From NCBI GenBank assembly GCA_016744755.1, contig JADGDT010000013.1, forward strand, positions 1 through 48,320: a DNA stretch of 48,320 nucleotides, written 5' to 3'. This DNA comes from Ichthyobacteriaceae bacterium. Its GTDB lineage: Bacteria; Bacteroidota; Bacteroidia; Flavobacteriales; JADGDT01. Made by a program: the position numbers and the translations under genes. The notes beneath the pieces were generated by a model, which was given only the letters and a program-made list of their open reading frames with translations, did no database searches and had not been told where the DNA came from. Below, piece after piece: positions 25,233 through 35,025 of this stretch (its first letter is position 1; every line of letters begins with the position of its first letter).

Positions 25233-26489
25233 ATGGCAAAGAATAAAACAGGCATATTTGTATATGCAGATTGGCTTGGAATGGCAGAACCAAAGCTTTT
25301 AGGCACACTTACGGCTCAACATGGTAAAGATAGAAAATCGTTTAGCTTCAAATATAACAAGGAGTGGTTAAATACTAATGAACAATTAATATTAGCCCCT
25401 GATATTAGTTTCTACTCAGGGCATCAATTTCCAAATAGTAAAGATAATTTTGGAGTGTTGTTAGACTCTATGCCTGATACTTGGGGTAGAACGTTGATGA
25501 AACGCAGATCGGCTATTATAGCCAAAGAAAATGAGACTAAATCACCTGTATTATACGATATTGATTTCTTGCTAGGTGTTTATGACGAAAGTAGAATGGG
25601 AGCATTGCGTTTTAAGCTTGATGAAGATGGTGCATTTTTAGATGATAATAAATACCAGCCTACACCACCTTGGTCGTCTATTAGAGAATTGCAATACAGT
25701 GCCAAGATGTTGGAGAGTGATTCAAAAAGTGATGAAATTAATAAATGGATAAATATATTGATGGCACCAGGCTCTTCTCTTGGAGGAGCTCGTCCTAAAG
25801 CTAATATTCTTGATAATGATAATCATCCATGGATAGCTAAATTCCCATCGAAAAATGATGTGATAGATAAAGCTAAATGGGAATACTTAGCATACTTACT
25901 GTCATTAAAGGCAGGAATAGATATGTCTAACTCTAAAATTGAAAAGATTGCTGGAAACTACCATACTTTCTTTACTAAACGTTTTGACAGACTCAATGGC
26001 GAACGTGTACATTTCGCATCGGCAATGACCATGACAGGTAATAACGAAGATACCATTAGAGATAATACTGCAAGCTATTTAGATATTGCAGAGTTTATAC
26101 AATACAACGGAGCTCAGCCTACAAAAGATTTACATCAATTATGGAGAAGGATAATATTCAATATTGCAATTTCTAATACCGATGATCATTTAAGAAATCA
26201 CGGTTTCATTCTTACTAATAAGGGATGGATATTATCTCCTGCCTATGACGTAAACCCTTCTATTGACAAAGATGGTTTAGCATTGAATATAGATATGGAT
26301 AACAGTGTATTGGATATTCATTTAGCTCGTAGTGTAGGGGAGTATTTTCAATTAGACAACAACGGTATGGATTTGATAATTAAAGAGGTTAATGAAGCTG
26401 TTATTAGTACGTGGAATGAAACAGCTATACAAATAGGTATTTCACGTGCAGATATTCAGTTAATGGAACATGCTTTTAGAAAGTTGTAA
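25233..26489 (+). CDS. hipA: HipA-family serine/threonine kinase toxin (module 1)
   Basis: This 418-residue protein has an N-terminal HipA-N domain (YADWLGMAEPKLLGTLTAQHG, then NFGVLLDSMPDTWG). The kinase part includes the ATP-binding loop GSSLGGARPKAN, the strand HPWIAKFPSKND with its lysine, the catalytic NTDDHLRNHGF (D317) and the metal-binding SPAYDVNPS (D339). HipA toxins phosphorylate translation components such as glutamyl-tRNA synthetase and cause growth arrest; the target here is unknown. It pairs with the hipB one base upstream. All key residues are present, so it should be active. Confidence 0.9.
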   Translation: MAKNKTGIFVYADWLGMAEPKLLGTLTAQHGKDRKSFSFKYNKEWLNTNEQLILAPDISFYSGHQFPNSKDNFGVLLDSMPDTWGRTLMKRRSAIIAKENETKSPVLYDIDFLLGVYDESRMGALRFKLDEDGAFLDDNKYQPTPPWSSIRELQYSAKMLESDSKSDEINKWINILMAPGSSLGGARPKANILDNDNHPWIAKFPSKNDVIDKAKWEYLAYLLSLKAGIDMSNSKIEKIAGNYHTFFTKRFDRLNGERVHFASAMTMTGNNEDTIRDNTASYLDIAEFIQYNGAQPTKDLHQLWRRIIFNIAISNTDDHLRNHGFILTNKGWILSPAYDVNPSIDKDGLALNIDMDNSVLDIHLARSVGEYFQLDNNGMDLIIKEVNEAVISTWNETAIQIGISRADIQLMEHAFRKL

Positions 26490-26791
26490 AGTCTTACTAT
26501 TTCAATTTAATTATTCCTTATACCTATGTATTAGTGCGATAATAAAATTCTTTCCAAATTTTGGTAATTCTTTACAATACCACTATACCTGTAGTATTAC
26601 AACACTTTTACTAATATTTGGTAATCTTATTAGTAAGGGTTTTTAATCTACTTTAAAGTCTACCCAATCAATTACAGTTCCATCACATTTAGGAGCATTT
26701 ATACAATATATATGTTTTAATCAATACAGATTATATGCAATAACATATAAGTTATTAAAATAAAAGCATTCTATATGTTTTTACATATAAT
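26490..26791. other. Gap between convergent hipA genes, with a possible minus-strand remnant
   Basis: There is no clear terminator hairpin. On the minus strand, 26720-26643 encodes about 25 codons ending IYCINAPKCDGTVIDWVDFKVD-stop, which looks like the C-terminal zinc-ribbon end of a lost protein. I cannot name it. The rest of the gap is AT-rich. Confidence 0.3.
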
Positions 26792-28021
26792 CTAAAATCT
26801 TGAACGAATAGTCTTCAAACTAGTCTCTATAGTTTTAATTGAAGTTTCGGAAACTCCAGACAGTTCAGCATATTCTCTCCAACGATCGATGATGCCTTTT
26901 ATCTCATCTATGGTTACCTTTGCTTTGTTGATAGATAATGCATCCGCCAATTCTAGTAACTCTTTTCTTCCTGGATCTACATAATTTCTAGCGCAAGCTG
27001 TACTATGATATCCCTGAGAAGATGAGGAGAATGTTAAGTCATAAGCTGGTGCAAGTGACCATACCCCTTCAGCATCCATTAGGAACGCAAAGTTTTTAGA
27101 ATGGTCATCACGGTTATGTGCCAGAACATTGAAAACAGTTCTACGGAACATTTGTTCAGCAGATTGTGCGTTATTTGTTAGCTTCTTTGCTTGGTATATT
27201 AAGTTCCCATAGTCAAGAGTACTGTGCTCATAGTCATCATGAAGAAGTCCTGCAGCTGAGAGCATATGAAGCTTATCATTTCCAACACGGTCGAATCTCT
27301 TGGTTCCAAAATAGCTATTCCCACTGTCACTGCTAAACACTCTACACTCAGACATTTCAACCCCTGCATCCAAGGCCATTTTATAATAGGCTAGCTCTAT
27401 ATTGGCAATATCTTTCGAATCTACATCTGCTGCAAATTTGATAATCCAATGTTCATATCCTTCTGGAAGATTAGCGATGCCACTAATGAGTGAATCTGTC
27501 TTAGGGTTATATCCTGCATAAATTTTTGGTCGTGCTCCACCGGGGCTCCCTCCTATTCCGAACATATCATCAATTACAGCACTACTCTCACCCCTGATTA
27601 CTTCAGAAATATTGTCGTTTAGTTTATCTAGATTAATTTCTATAGCCTCCTGCTCTAAATCTACACTCGGTCTGTAATGAAGTGCTCCCATACTATTATT
27701 CCCTGCAAAGGTCAAATGATCCAATGCATTGAGAGATTCTATAGCAATACTATCAGCACTAAGGCGTTTCTTTATTAGTAAGTATCCCCAAGCATCTGGC
27801 AAAGAATCAGCAAACACGCCAAAGAGGCCATTGAATGGTTTTTCTTTAGTAGTTTGAGGATTATTATCAAACTCCAATTGACTAGGAGAAAAGTTTTTTC
27901 CTGCTTCTAAATAAGCATCACTATATTTAAATAATATAGTCCTACCATCTAAAATAAGCTGACCTATTAGTTCTTCTTGTTTAGAAAATTGTATAAATAC
28001 ATCGAGTTTAGTTGTCTCCAT
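26792..28021 (-). CDS. hipA: HipA-family serine/threonine kinase toxin (module 2)
   Basis: This HipA-type kinase is 409 residues from the ATG at 28021; the ORF track starts at a TTG two codons earlier. It has an N-terminal HipA-N region (NGLFGVFADSLPDAWGYLL), the ATP loop GGSPGGARPKIYAGY, HWIIKFAADVD, the catalytic NRDDHSKNFAF (D305 from this start) and SLAPAYDLTFS. It is only distantly similar to the module 1 kinase and carries a different XRE partner, so this is a second lineage, not a recent duplication. It is convergent to module 1 across a 300-base gap. It looks intact. Confidence 0.9.
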   Translation of the reverse strand: METTKLDVFIQFSKQEELIGQLILDGRTILFKYSDAYLEAGKNFSPSQLEFDNNPQTTKEKPFNGLFGVFADSLPDAWGYLLIKKRLSADSIAIESLNALDHLTFAGNNSMGALHYRPSVDLEQEAIEINLDKLNDNISEVIRGESSAVIDDMFGIGGSPGGARPKIYAGYNPKTDSLISGIANLPEGYEHWIIKFAADVDSKDIANIELAYYKMALDAGVEMSECRVFSSDSGNSYFGTKRFDRVGNDKLHMLSAAGLLHDDYEHSTLDYGNLIYQAKKLTNNAQSAEQMFRRTVFNVLAHNRDDHSKNFAFLMDAEGVWSLAPAYDLTFSSSSQGYHSTACARNYVDPGRKELLELADALSINKAKVTIDEIKGIIDRWREYAELSGVSETSIKTIETSLKTIRSRF

Positions 28022-28023
28022 AA

Positions 28024-28299
28024 TCAATAATCAAATAAATCCTTTTTACGTTTAATATCAATTGGAAGCAATATTAATTCAAAGTCTGTAAGACGCTTCA
28101 GAGCTTCACTGATCTTTAGAAGTGATTCAAGAGAAATAATACCTGTTGACTCAAATTTCCGAATACTAGCGTAAGCTACTCCAGATCTCTCCGACAATTC
28201 CTTCTGAGACATCTTCTTCTCTTTTCTTAAATCTCTGATGTTTTTTGATAAAAGAATCATTATCTCTTTAGGTGATTTTTCATCTCCGTACTCTCCCAT
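28024..28299 (-). CDS. hipB: HipB-like XRE antitoxin (module 2)
   Basis: This 91-residue HTH protein has the DNA-binding region at about 15-70 (NIRDLRKEKKMSQKELSERSGVAYASIRKFESTG). Its stop lies two bases before the ATG of the hipA that follows. A TATATTTG box on the minus strand at 28329-28322 fits a Bacteroidota -7 element. It should act as antitoxin and autorepressor of module 2. Confidence 0.87.
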   Translation of the reverse strand: MGEYGDEKSPKEIMILLSKNIRDLRKEKKMSQKELSERSGVAYASIRKFESTGIISLESLLKISEALKRLTDFELILLPIDIKRKKDLFDY

Positions 28300-28949
28300 A
28301 ACAACTATTAGTATTAGAATACAAATATAATAATTTTAAACCACAAACAGACACTATAGTGCCAATTTACGATTCATTATCGCCATTATAGCTACTATAA
28401 TAGCTTTAAATATTAATTTACATCCATTAAATACTAGAATATTAGTCAACTGTTAATAAATAGATATCTGAGTATCTCGAAGCTACTGTTTGTTTTTGTT
28501 GTTGAGTAAAGGTGATATAACTCTGAAACATAACGGACAGTAAAATGAGCTGAGTGGTAGTTTCAGGTCTATTAATTGAGACTTTTTATTGTGGTAAGAA
28601 CTAAATAATGCTTCAATGTTTAGAAATCTAAATTTGCGTTCTAAAACCTCATTTTTCCATCAAAACTTACTTTCTACTAAAAAAGCCCTTTTTTTCATTT
28701 TCGTACCTCCACGGAAAGTGACAAAAACAACGGTTTTATTATATAGTTTGGAGAGTATTTACTAAAACACTATATTTGAGAATAATTTGAATTTTTTTGA
28801 CAAAATATGAGACTTCACATAGTCTTTCTCTTTCTTTTATTCCTATATATTTTTGTGAGCACTTGTAAAAACAGAGAAAAAAATAATGGTTTTTACTTGT
28901 GGAAAATCCGTGCCTCTGCGTACTGCCACTTGCGAGCCCCAGTAAATAC
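28300..28949. other. Non-coding accessory boundary
   Basis: Apart from the module 2 promoter at its left edge, this 650-base stretch shows no convincing gene. The track ORF at 28807-29022 has atypical composition and overlaps the VCBS remnant in another frame. The right part is locally richer in GC (28905-28945). Confidence 0.5.
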
Positions 28950-29219
28950 TGAGGGTGTAAATATCTGTATTGGAATAGAAATTATGAACCTATATCAAAG
29001 TTATACATCAACGATAGTTTAGGAAATTACAGTTTAAATGATACTCCTTTTGAGGGTGTTAAATATAGTTCAACAGATTTTTCTGATATTGATAATGATG
29101 GGGATGATAATCTACTTATAATAGGGGAAAATGAGATAAACAAAGCTATATCTAAATTAGATAGGAATATAACAGAAAAAACATTGTCAATACAATATTT
29201 TAAATTTCTTAAACAATAA
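28950..29219 (+). pseudogene. VCBS/FG-GAP repeat protein remnant
   Basis: Starting just after a stop codon, one frame reads LYWNRNYEPISKLYINDSLGNYS and then STDFSDIDNDGDDNLLIIGEN, the calcium-binding D-x-D-x-D signature of VCBS/FG-GAP repeats found in large secreted Bacteroidota proteins. It has no start codon, signal peptide or remaining repeats, and runs to a TAA at 29217-29219. It is a fragment of a lost gene. Confidence 0.6.
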
Positions 29220-29466
29220 GAATACAATTGCATTTGCGGAGTTTTTCAATTCTAAATTAAATTATTTAGAGCCAATCCAAGAGGAGTTGCGGACTTGGAC
29301 TTTCTCTTATTTATAATGTGCAAACTTTTTGCTTAGTCCCCATAAAATTAATATGACCCGAAATCTATTCTATTGATGAAAAGATCTCTCCACTCCTATC
29401 ATAGGCAGAGATGATGTAAATTTACATTATCAAATTAGTGGTAAAACCAAAAAAAAATGAGTCTTA
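29220..29466. other. Non-coding gap
   Basis: There is no convincing gene. A 14-base palindrome, ATGTAAATTTACAT, lies at 29414-29427, downstream of the alpha-2-macroglobulin gene on its strand; it has no T-run and may or may not be a terminator. Confidence 0.4.
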
Positions 29467-32400
29467 CTACTTTACAACTTCTACACTTTTTCCTTTTATC
29501 CCTGCTTTAAAGCTATCGTCATACATTGCTTCTACAACAACTCCTGGTAAATAGTACTCTCCAGTATAGGCTGCAATCAGTGATATTTCAAATGTCTTTG
29601 TTTGTGAGGCTCTAAGATCAAAATACTGATAAACTCTATCGTCTCTAATATCAATAAAATCAGGTTGATCGGCATTTTTATTTACAGTACCTAAAAGACG
29701 ATTATTAACTATCTCCCAACCAGATGGGAATATTTGGCTAAGTGCTACATCCTTAATACCGTCGATATTATTAGTGTTTTTAACCACAACCACTGCTTTA
29801 AACTCTGTACCTTGTTTTAAATCATCTATCCTTATAGTACTCCCTTTTGTATCGGTATATCTTACATTTAATGATAAATTTTCTGCAAACTCAATTTCAT
29901 TCTTCACTAATGGAATACCTCTTCTTACAACTCTTACATACAAGCTACCTGACTTATTATTTTCTATTTCAATATTCTGCTTATTATCTGTGTTTAATAT
30001 TGTAATGGTAAATACTGGCATTTTAGTTTCTATCTCTCCAGCTTCTCCATTTATTTTGTAATCTACATCTATCTCTGTACTAGGATTGAAAACAGTTATG
30101 TATTTTGAAACTGCCATTAATGAAAATGCTGTAGTTTGTGTACTCATATATCTGCTAGACGATAGAGATTCTGCCACTTTCTCTAAAGCTATCATTGCTC
30201 GTGTTTGATTCTTAACATTAGCATAAGTCATCAATCTTACAGCTTCATCTCTTTGTCTAGATCCATAACTATAATAGTAGTATGAGTTTTTTGGTTGTAT
30301 ATACTCTGAATTTTCGTTTGTGATTAACTGTTTTGCTATTTCCTCTTGTCCTATTACAGCATAAGCACTTGCGAGCATTTCTCTAGCTTCTATTCTAAGT
30401 GGAATTTCTTTAAGTCTATTCATTGCTCCAACAACGGCATTACCCGATAAAGCCAAAGTATATAATCTATAAGCTTGAACCATCTCATTAGGAGTATTTG
30501 TAGTCCATGTATTAGCCTTAGAAATTTGATATTTCACCCATTTTTCTTTAAAAGAAGAAGGAAGAGAATATCCTAACTTTTCTGCTTCAAACATATAGTG
30601 ACCTGCATAAGAAGTACCCCATTGATTTGAATAACGCCCTCCTATCCAATAACTCATACCTCCATCGGCCAATTGAAACTTATACAAACGGCTAATTCCT
30701 GCCTTTATATTATTTTCTATTTCTATTGTTTTTTTCTTACTTAAATTAGTAATCTTGCCCAAAAATAATTGAGGCAATACACTAGATGTTGTTTGTTCTA
30801 TACAACCATGAGGGTATCTAATAAGATAATTTAATCTCTCATCCATATTTATACTTGGCATAGCTGAAATTTCTATACTCATCTCATTTGTACCTTTTAT
30901 ACCTAGAGGAGAAATATCGAAATTCAAATCTTCTTTTTCCATTAAGTATTGTTTAGATACCGATATAGGAACATTAGGATTTCTTACATCTAATTCTATT
31001 TCTTGATATGCTTTAGAACCATTTCCTTCTACTGTTACTTTAACTCTAGCAATTCCTGTATTACTTGTAGTTTTAAGCTTAAAGTAAACCATTTTTTCGC
31101 CATTTTTATTAAACTTGACGTTTGATGTACTAGAACCAACAATTGTTAACTTATCATTTGATTCTACTTTTACTTTTACATTCTTAATTTTTTTGTCCAT
31201 TACAAATACCGTAACAGGTAAATCGCAAGTTTCATCAGTTCCTAAAACTCTAGGCAATGTTGCAAGCACCATTACAGGTTTCTTTACAGGTACAGCTTGT
31301 TCTGTTTTCCCATAAGCACCGTTATTTCCGGCTACAACCATAACTCTTACTGAGCCTATATAATTAGACATTTTAAGTTTATGAACATCTGTTTTTCCTT
31401 TATCCAAAGAAAAAGGCCCAAGTACTTTTACAACTGGAACAAACCTATTTGCTTTTTTCTCACTCTTCTTCTCTGTTTCGCTATCGCCACCTATAGCATA
31501 CATTTTATCTAATCTAGCTCCAAATGCTCCCATAACATAGTCATACATATCCCATGTTTTTGTTCGTAACGCCTCACGCTGATAGAAGAAACTCCATAAC
31601 TTAGGTGTTTTATAATTTGTAATATCTAGTAATCCTTCATCTACAATGGCTAATGAATATGTCATTTCATTACCGTTTTTCTCACTTACACTAATATTAT
31701 ATTTTTCTTCAGATTCAATTGATTTAGGTGCAGTTATTTGAGGATAAAGGTGTGTGTTAGGATCCTCTATAGATATAGGTGTAGTACCATACATTCTAAT
31801 AGGCAAATCATTTGATGTTTGTGAATGTTTCTGTATATAAGTGATATTTGCATAAACGTTTGGAGCCATATCGCTAGTTGCCTTAAAGGTAACTTCAGAA
31901 ACACCTTTTTTTGTTTCTGCCCAAAACATATTTAGTACTTTACCTCCTTTTTCAATACTTATTAAAGCTCTTCCATCGGCAGCAGTAGGTATAATTAGTT
32001 TAACATCATCTCCAACACTATATTTTGATTTTTCGCTACTAAAAGTAAGCATTGAGGCGGCATCGGTATTTGAATTACCTCTACTATTCCAGTTAGGCCA
32101 ATCTATGTAAATCTTTTTTCCTGTAACATGTCCACTCTTTGTATCTGTTACCTGAATATAATATCTACCCCAACTTTTGTTTGGCATAGTAAATTTATAT
32201 GAAGCCTTCCCATTTTTTGTTCTAATGTTTCCACTTTTTTGTATAAGATAATCTGTATTCTTAATATAGTTTGCAATATTTTCATTTGATGAGCTCCACC
32301 ACCAGCTCCACCTCAATTTATATATTTTTACCGAAAGGTTACTATTTACCTTTTTACCATTAGCATCTAGCGATACTAGATTAAGAGTATGATCTTTTCC

Positions 32401-34992
32401 TGTGTAAATTAAATTATGGTTTTCATCATCAAGCTTAATATTCATTCCTGCATAGCTATTGTAATTAGACAGCAAATAATCTTGTGTATTAAGACTATAA
32501 TCTCCTCCTTTTTCGTAAACATATGAAGTAAATCGTGCTTTCAACATACCAGGAACCTCATCATTACTTTCTGGTTTATAGTAGAAAGTCTTTTTGCCTT
32601 GTGAATTTAATTTTCCATTAAATATTTCTTTTTCATTAGACCTAAAAGTCTTAGTAGGATCATCAAAACTATATTGACCATATCCATTAAAGGTTGTTTT
32701 CAGAGGAATTAGTTTTACCTTAACTGTAGATTTTAATGCCCCTGCATTAGCTCCTGTTAGCCATTTAGATGAAAGATTTATTGTATTACTTCTTCCACTC
32801 TTTAGTAATTCTGTTTTAGAATTTAACTCAACTTTTAAACGGTTAGGTTTAACCATTTCTATTTTTAATCTTTTACTAAAACTCTGTCCTCCAACATAGG
32901 CGTTGACTCTCCAGTTACCAGTAACCGCATCAGGAGAAGTTAAAGCTGTAAATCTATAGAATCCGTTTAATCCTTTTTTTATGGTTCTCTTTGTAACCAA
33001 CTGATTATCTGGATTAAATAATTTAAATGTAACAGGATAATCATTTGGCAATTTTCGTACTTTATCTTCTAATACAAAGAAAATATGTAAGCTATCTCCT
33101 GGTCTCCAAACACCTCTTTCTCCATACATATATCCTTTTACTCCTTTTGGAGAAGTTTTTCCTGAAATATCGAACATACTGTACGATAATGTATTTTCAT
33201 TTTGAAGCTTCAAATAGCCAACATTACCTTCTTTACTTACTTTTATATAAAACCCTTTCTTCTTTGTAAGAAATGCAGCAAAACCATCATTATTTGTTTT
33301 ACTGCTAAGTATAACTTGATTCTGGTAATTGTAAAGCTCTACTAATACATCTGAAACTGGAAGTGTAGATAATAAATCACTTACAATTATGTTATAATTA
33401 CCGTTTTCGTTCTGCTTTGCAATTATACCAAAGTTGGACGAAATAAGATTCTTAGAAATTTTGGTTGTGTGGTATCTATAAAAGTATGAATGACATGGAT
33501 TATCCCTTTCTTGATAGTTGTATTCATAATTATAATTATTTCTACTGTAAGAATCTCCATTCCAATACTCTTTATCCTCTTCTGTACTAGAAAGCTCACT
33601 AATATCTGATTCATCTCCACAAGAAAAGGATATATTTCTTTTTCTGAAACTTAGTTCTACATTGTAAATTTCTCCCTTTTTTACATCTATAAGCTTATTA
33701 ATATTTATGAAATATCTTTTATTTTTTTTATAATCATCTTGATTTTCTAAGTTTAATGGTACAATGCTATTGTAAATAGGTCTTCCTACTTTACGAAGAG
33801 AAGAGGAAGATGAAAAGTTGTTTTCTTGTAAAAATTGACCCATATTATTTTTGAAAATTCTTACAATTGTAACTTTTACTTCTTTTAGCCCCATGGCATC
33901 AAATGGAAAGATTAAACCTAATGAATCAGGTAATATATTTCCTTTACCTACAAGAGATATAGATGGTATTATTTGTTTGAATTCTAATGTTTTATAAAAA
34001 TTGCTTTCAATTTTACTTCCTTTAATATCTTTAAGACCTCTAAAAACACGAGCGGTGTATTGTTCTCTATTACCTTTAGGATAAATTTTAACAACAGTTC
34101 CATCTATTGTATAGTTGTACTTTATTAGGTTGTCGTTAGAATCAAATAATCCTAATAATCCTTTAATATCTTGTTTTTCGGAAATTGGTGAAGAAAAAAT
34201 TATTTCTATAAATCTTTTTGGAAAAAAGCCTGTTCTAAAATCAATAACTTTAAAATTATTTATTGAAGGTATATTTACTTTTAACACATCTTCATTATCT
34301 ATCTCTGCCTTATCTCCATCAAACTCTAAAACTACATAAGACTCTGAGTTTTTTCTGAATACACTATCTATAATAATAGATACTTCTGTATTAGATTTAC
34401 GAATAAACTTGATTGGTAAACTTCTATTATCCTGCTCTGCAGTAAGTATTTTTGGTAAATCGCTATCGGCAATATAATCAACAGATTTAATTTTTGCTTC
34501 TAAGAAATTTTTAGATAAGTCGGATGTTGTATATGATTTGTATTGCAAGTATTCAAGATTTGCATTTTGTTTCAATGTTTGTACATGAAAAGGAAATGAT
34601 GCAAATTTCTTTTCTGCCTTTATTAATTTTTTAAGATTAAGCTTACCCCTATAAACAGTTGAAGATTTCAATAATTCTTTTGGTTTAAATACTACGGTGT
34701 ATTTACCTTCTAAAACCAAATACCCATCAACACTTGGTGTTATTTCAAATAAGTCTGATGGTAATTTTTCACCAACAACATATGGGTATTCTACTGGCTT
34801 ATTCAAAATAAACTTAATATCAGAGTTTTTTCTTACTACTCCCGAAGTATATTCCGATATATAGTTAATATAGCCTTCGCTAATTTTAATAGGATTTTCT
34901 TTCTTCTGAATTTTACTTTCATTGTTGCAAGAAGTAAAAAACAGCATTATTATTGCAAGTACAGTAATAATAGTTGGGCTAATTTGTTTCAT
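29467..34992 (-). CDS. Bacterial alpha-2-macroglobulin lipoprotein
   Basis: This 1841-residue protein starts with a lipoprotein signal peptide (IIMLFFTSC, Cys about 22) and should sit in the periplasm attached to a membrane. It has the long row of macroglobulin beta domains, the bait region and the thioester domain: GCIEQ at C1397/Q1400 forms the internal thioester that traps proteases. Downstream, alternating helices (for example WGTSYAGHYMFEAEKLG) form the alpha/alpha toroid. The gene follows pbpC by 33 bases, the widespread pairing in which the inhibitor guards the envelope while PBP1C repairs the wall. Length and motifs are complete. Confidence 0.93.
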   Translation of the reverse strand: MKQISPTIITVLAIIMLFFTSCNNESKIQKKENPIKISEGYINYISEYTSGVVRKNSDIKFILNKPVEYPYVVGEKLPSDLFEITPSVDGYLVLEGKYTVVFKPKELLKSSTVYRGKLNLKKLIKAEKKFASFPFHVQTLKQNANLEYLQYKSYTTSDLSKNFLEAKIKSVDYIADSDLPKILTAEQDNRSLPIKFIRKSNTEVSIIIDSVFRKNSESYVVLEFDGDKAEIDNEDVLKVNIPSINNFKVIDFRTGFFPKRFIEIIFSSPISEKQDIKGLLGLFDSNDNLIKYNYTIDGTVVKIYPKGNREQYTARVFRGLKDIKGSKIESNFYKTLEFKQIIPSISLVGKGNILPDSLGLIFPFDAMGLKEVKVTIVRIFKNNMGQFLQENNFSSSSSLRKVGRPIYNSIVPLNLENQDDYKKNKRYFININKLIDVKKGEIYNVELSFRKRNISFSCGDESDISELSSTEEDKEYWNGDSYSRNNYNYEYNYQERDNPCHSYFYRYHTTKISKNLISSNFGIIAKQNENGNYNIIVSDLLSTLPVSDVLVELYNYQNQVILSSKTNNDGFAAFLTKKKGFYIKVSKEGNVGYLKLQNENTLSYSMFDISGKTSPKGVKGYMYGERGVWRPGDSLHIFFVLEDKVRKLPNDYPVTFKLFNPDNQLVTKRTIKKGLNGFYRFTALTSPDAVTGNWRVNAYVGGQSFSKRLKIEMVKPNRLKVELNSKTELLKSGRSNTINLSSKWLTGANAGALKSTVKVKLIPLKTTFNGYGQYSFDDPTKTFRSNEKEIFNGKLNSQGKKTFYYKPESNDEVPGMLKARFTSYVYEKGGDYSLNTQDYLLSNYNSYAGMNIKLDDENHNLIYTGKDHTLNLVSLDANGKKVNSNLSVKIYKLRWSWWWSSSNENIANYIKNTDYLIQKSGNIRTKNGKASYKFTMPNKSWGRYYIQVTDTKSGHVTGKKIYIDWPNWNSRGNSNTDAASMLTFSSEKSKYSVGDDVKLIIPTAADGRALISIEKGGKVLNMFWAETKKGVSEVTFKATSDMAPNVYANITYIQKHSQTSNDLPIRMYGTTPISIEDPNTHLYPQITAPKSIESEEKYNISVSEKNGNEMTYSLAIVDEGLLDITNYKTPKLWSFFYQREALRTKTWDMYDYVMGAFGARLDKMYAIGGDSETEKKSEKKANRFVPVVKVLGPFSLDKGKTDVHKLKMSNYIGSVRVMVVAGNNGAYGKTEQAVPVKKPVMVLATLPRVLGTDETCDLPVTVFVMDKKIKNVKVKVESNDKLTIVGSSTSNVKFNKNGEKMVYFKLKTTSNTGIARVKVTVEGNGSKAYQEIELDVRNPNVPISVSKQYLMEKEDLNFDISPLGIKGTNEMSIEISAMPSINMDERLNYLIRYPHGCIEQTTSSVLPQLFLGKITNLSKKKTIEIENNIKAGISRLYKFQLADGGMSYWIGGRYSNQWGTSYAGHYMFEAEKLGYSLPSSFKEKWVKYQISKANTWTTNTPNEMVQAYRLYTLALSGNAVVGAMNRLKEIPLRIEAREMLASAYAVIGQEEIAKQLITNENSEYIQPKNSYYYYSYGSRQRDEAVRLMTYANVKNQTRAMIALEKVAESLSSSRYMSTQTTAFSLMAVSKYITVFNPSTEIDVDYKINGEAGEIETKMPVFTITILNTDNKQNIEIENNKSGSLYVRVVRRGIPLVKNEIEFAENLSLNVRYTDTKGSTIRIDDLKQGTEFKAVVVVKNTNNIDGIKDVALSQIFPSGWEIVNNRLLGTVNKNADQPDFIDIRDDRVYQYFDLRASQTKTFEISLIAAYTGEYYLPGVVVEAMYDDSFKAGIKGKSVEVVK

Positions 34993-35025
34993 AAATTTGG
35001 TTATTATATTTACATCAATATTAGT

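Noticed and set aside
28807-29022. 71-aa track ORF with a signal-peptide-like start
   Set aside because: It overlaps the better-supported VCBS frame, has odd composition after the first 25 codons and shows no domain.
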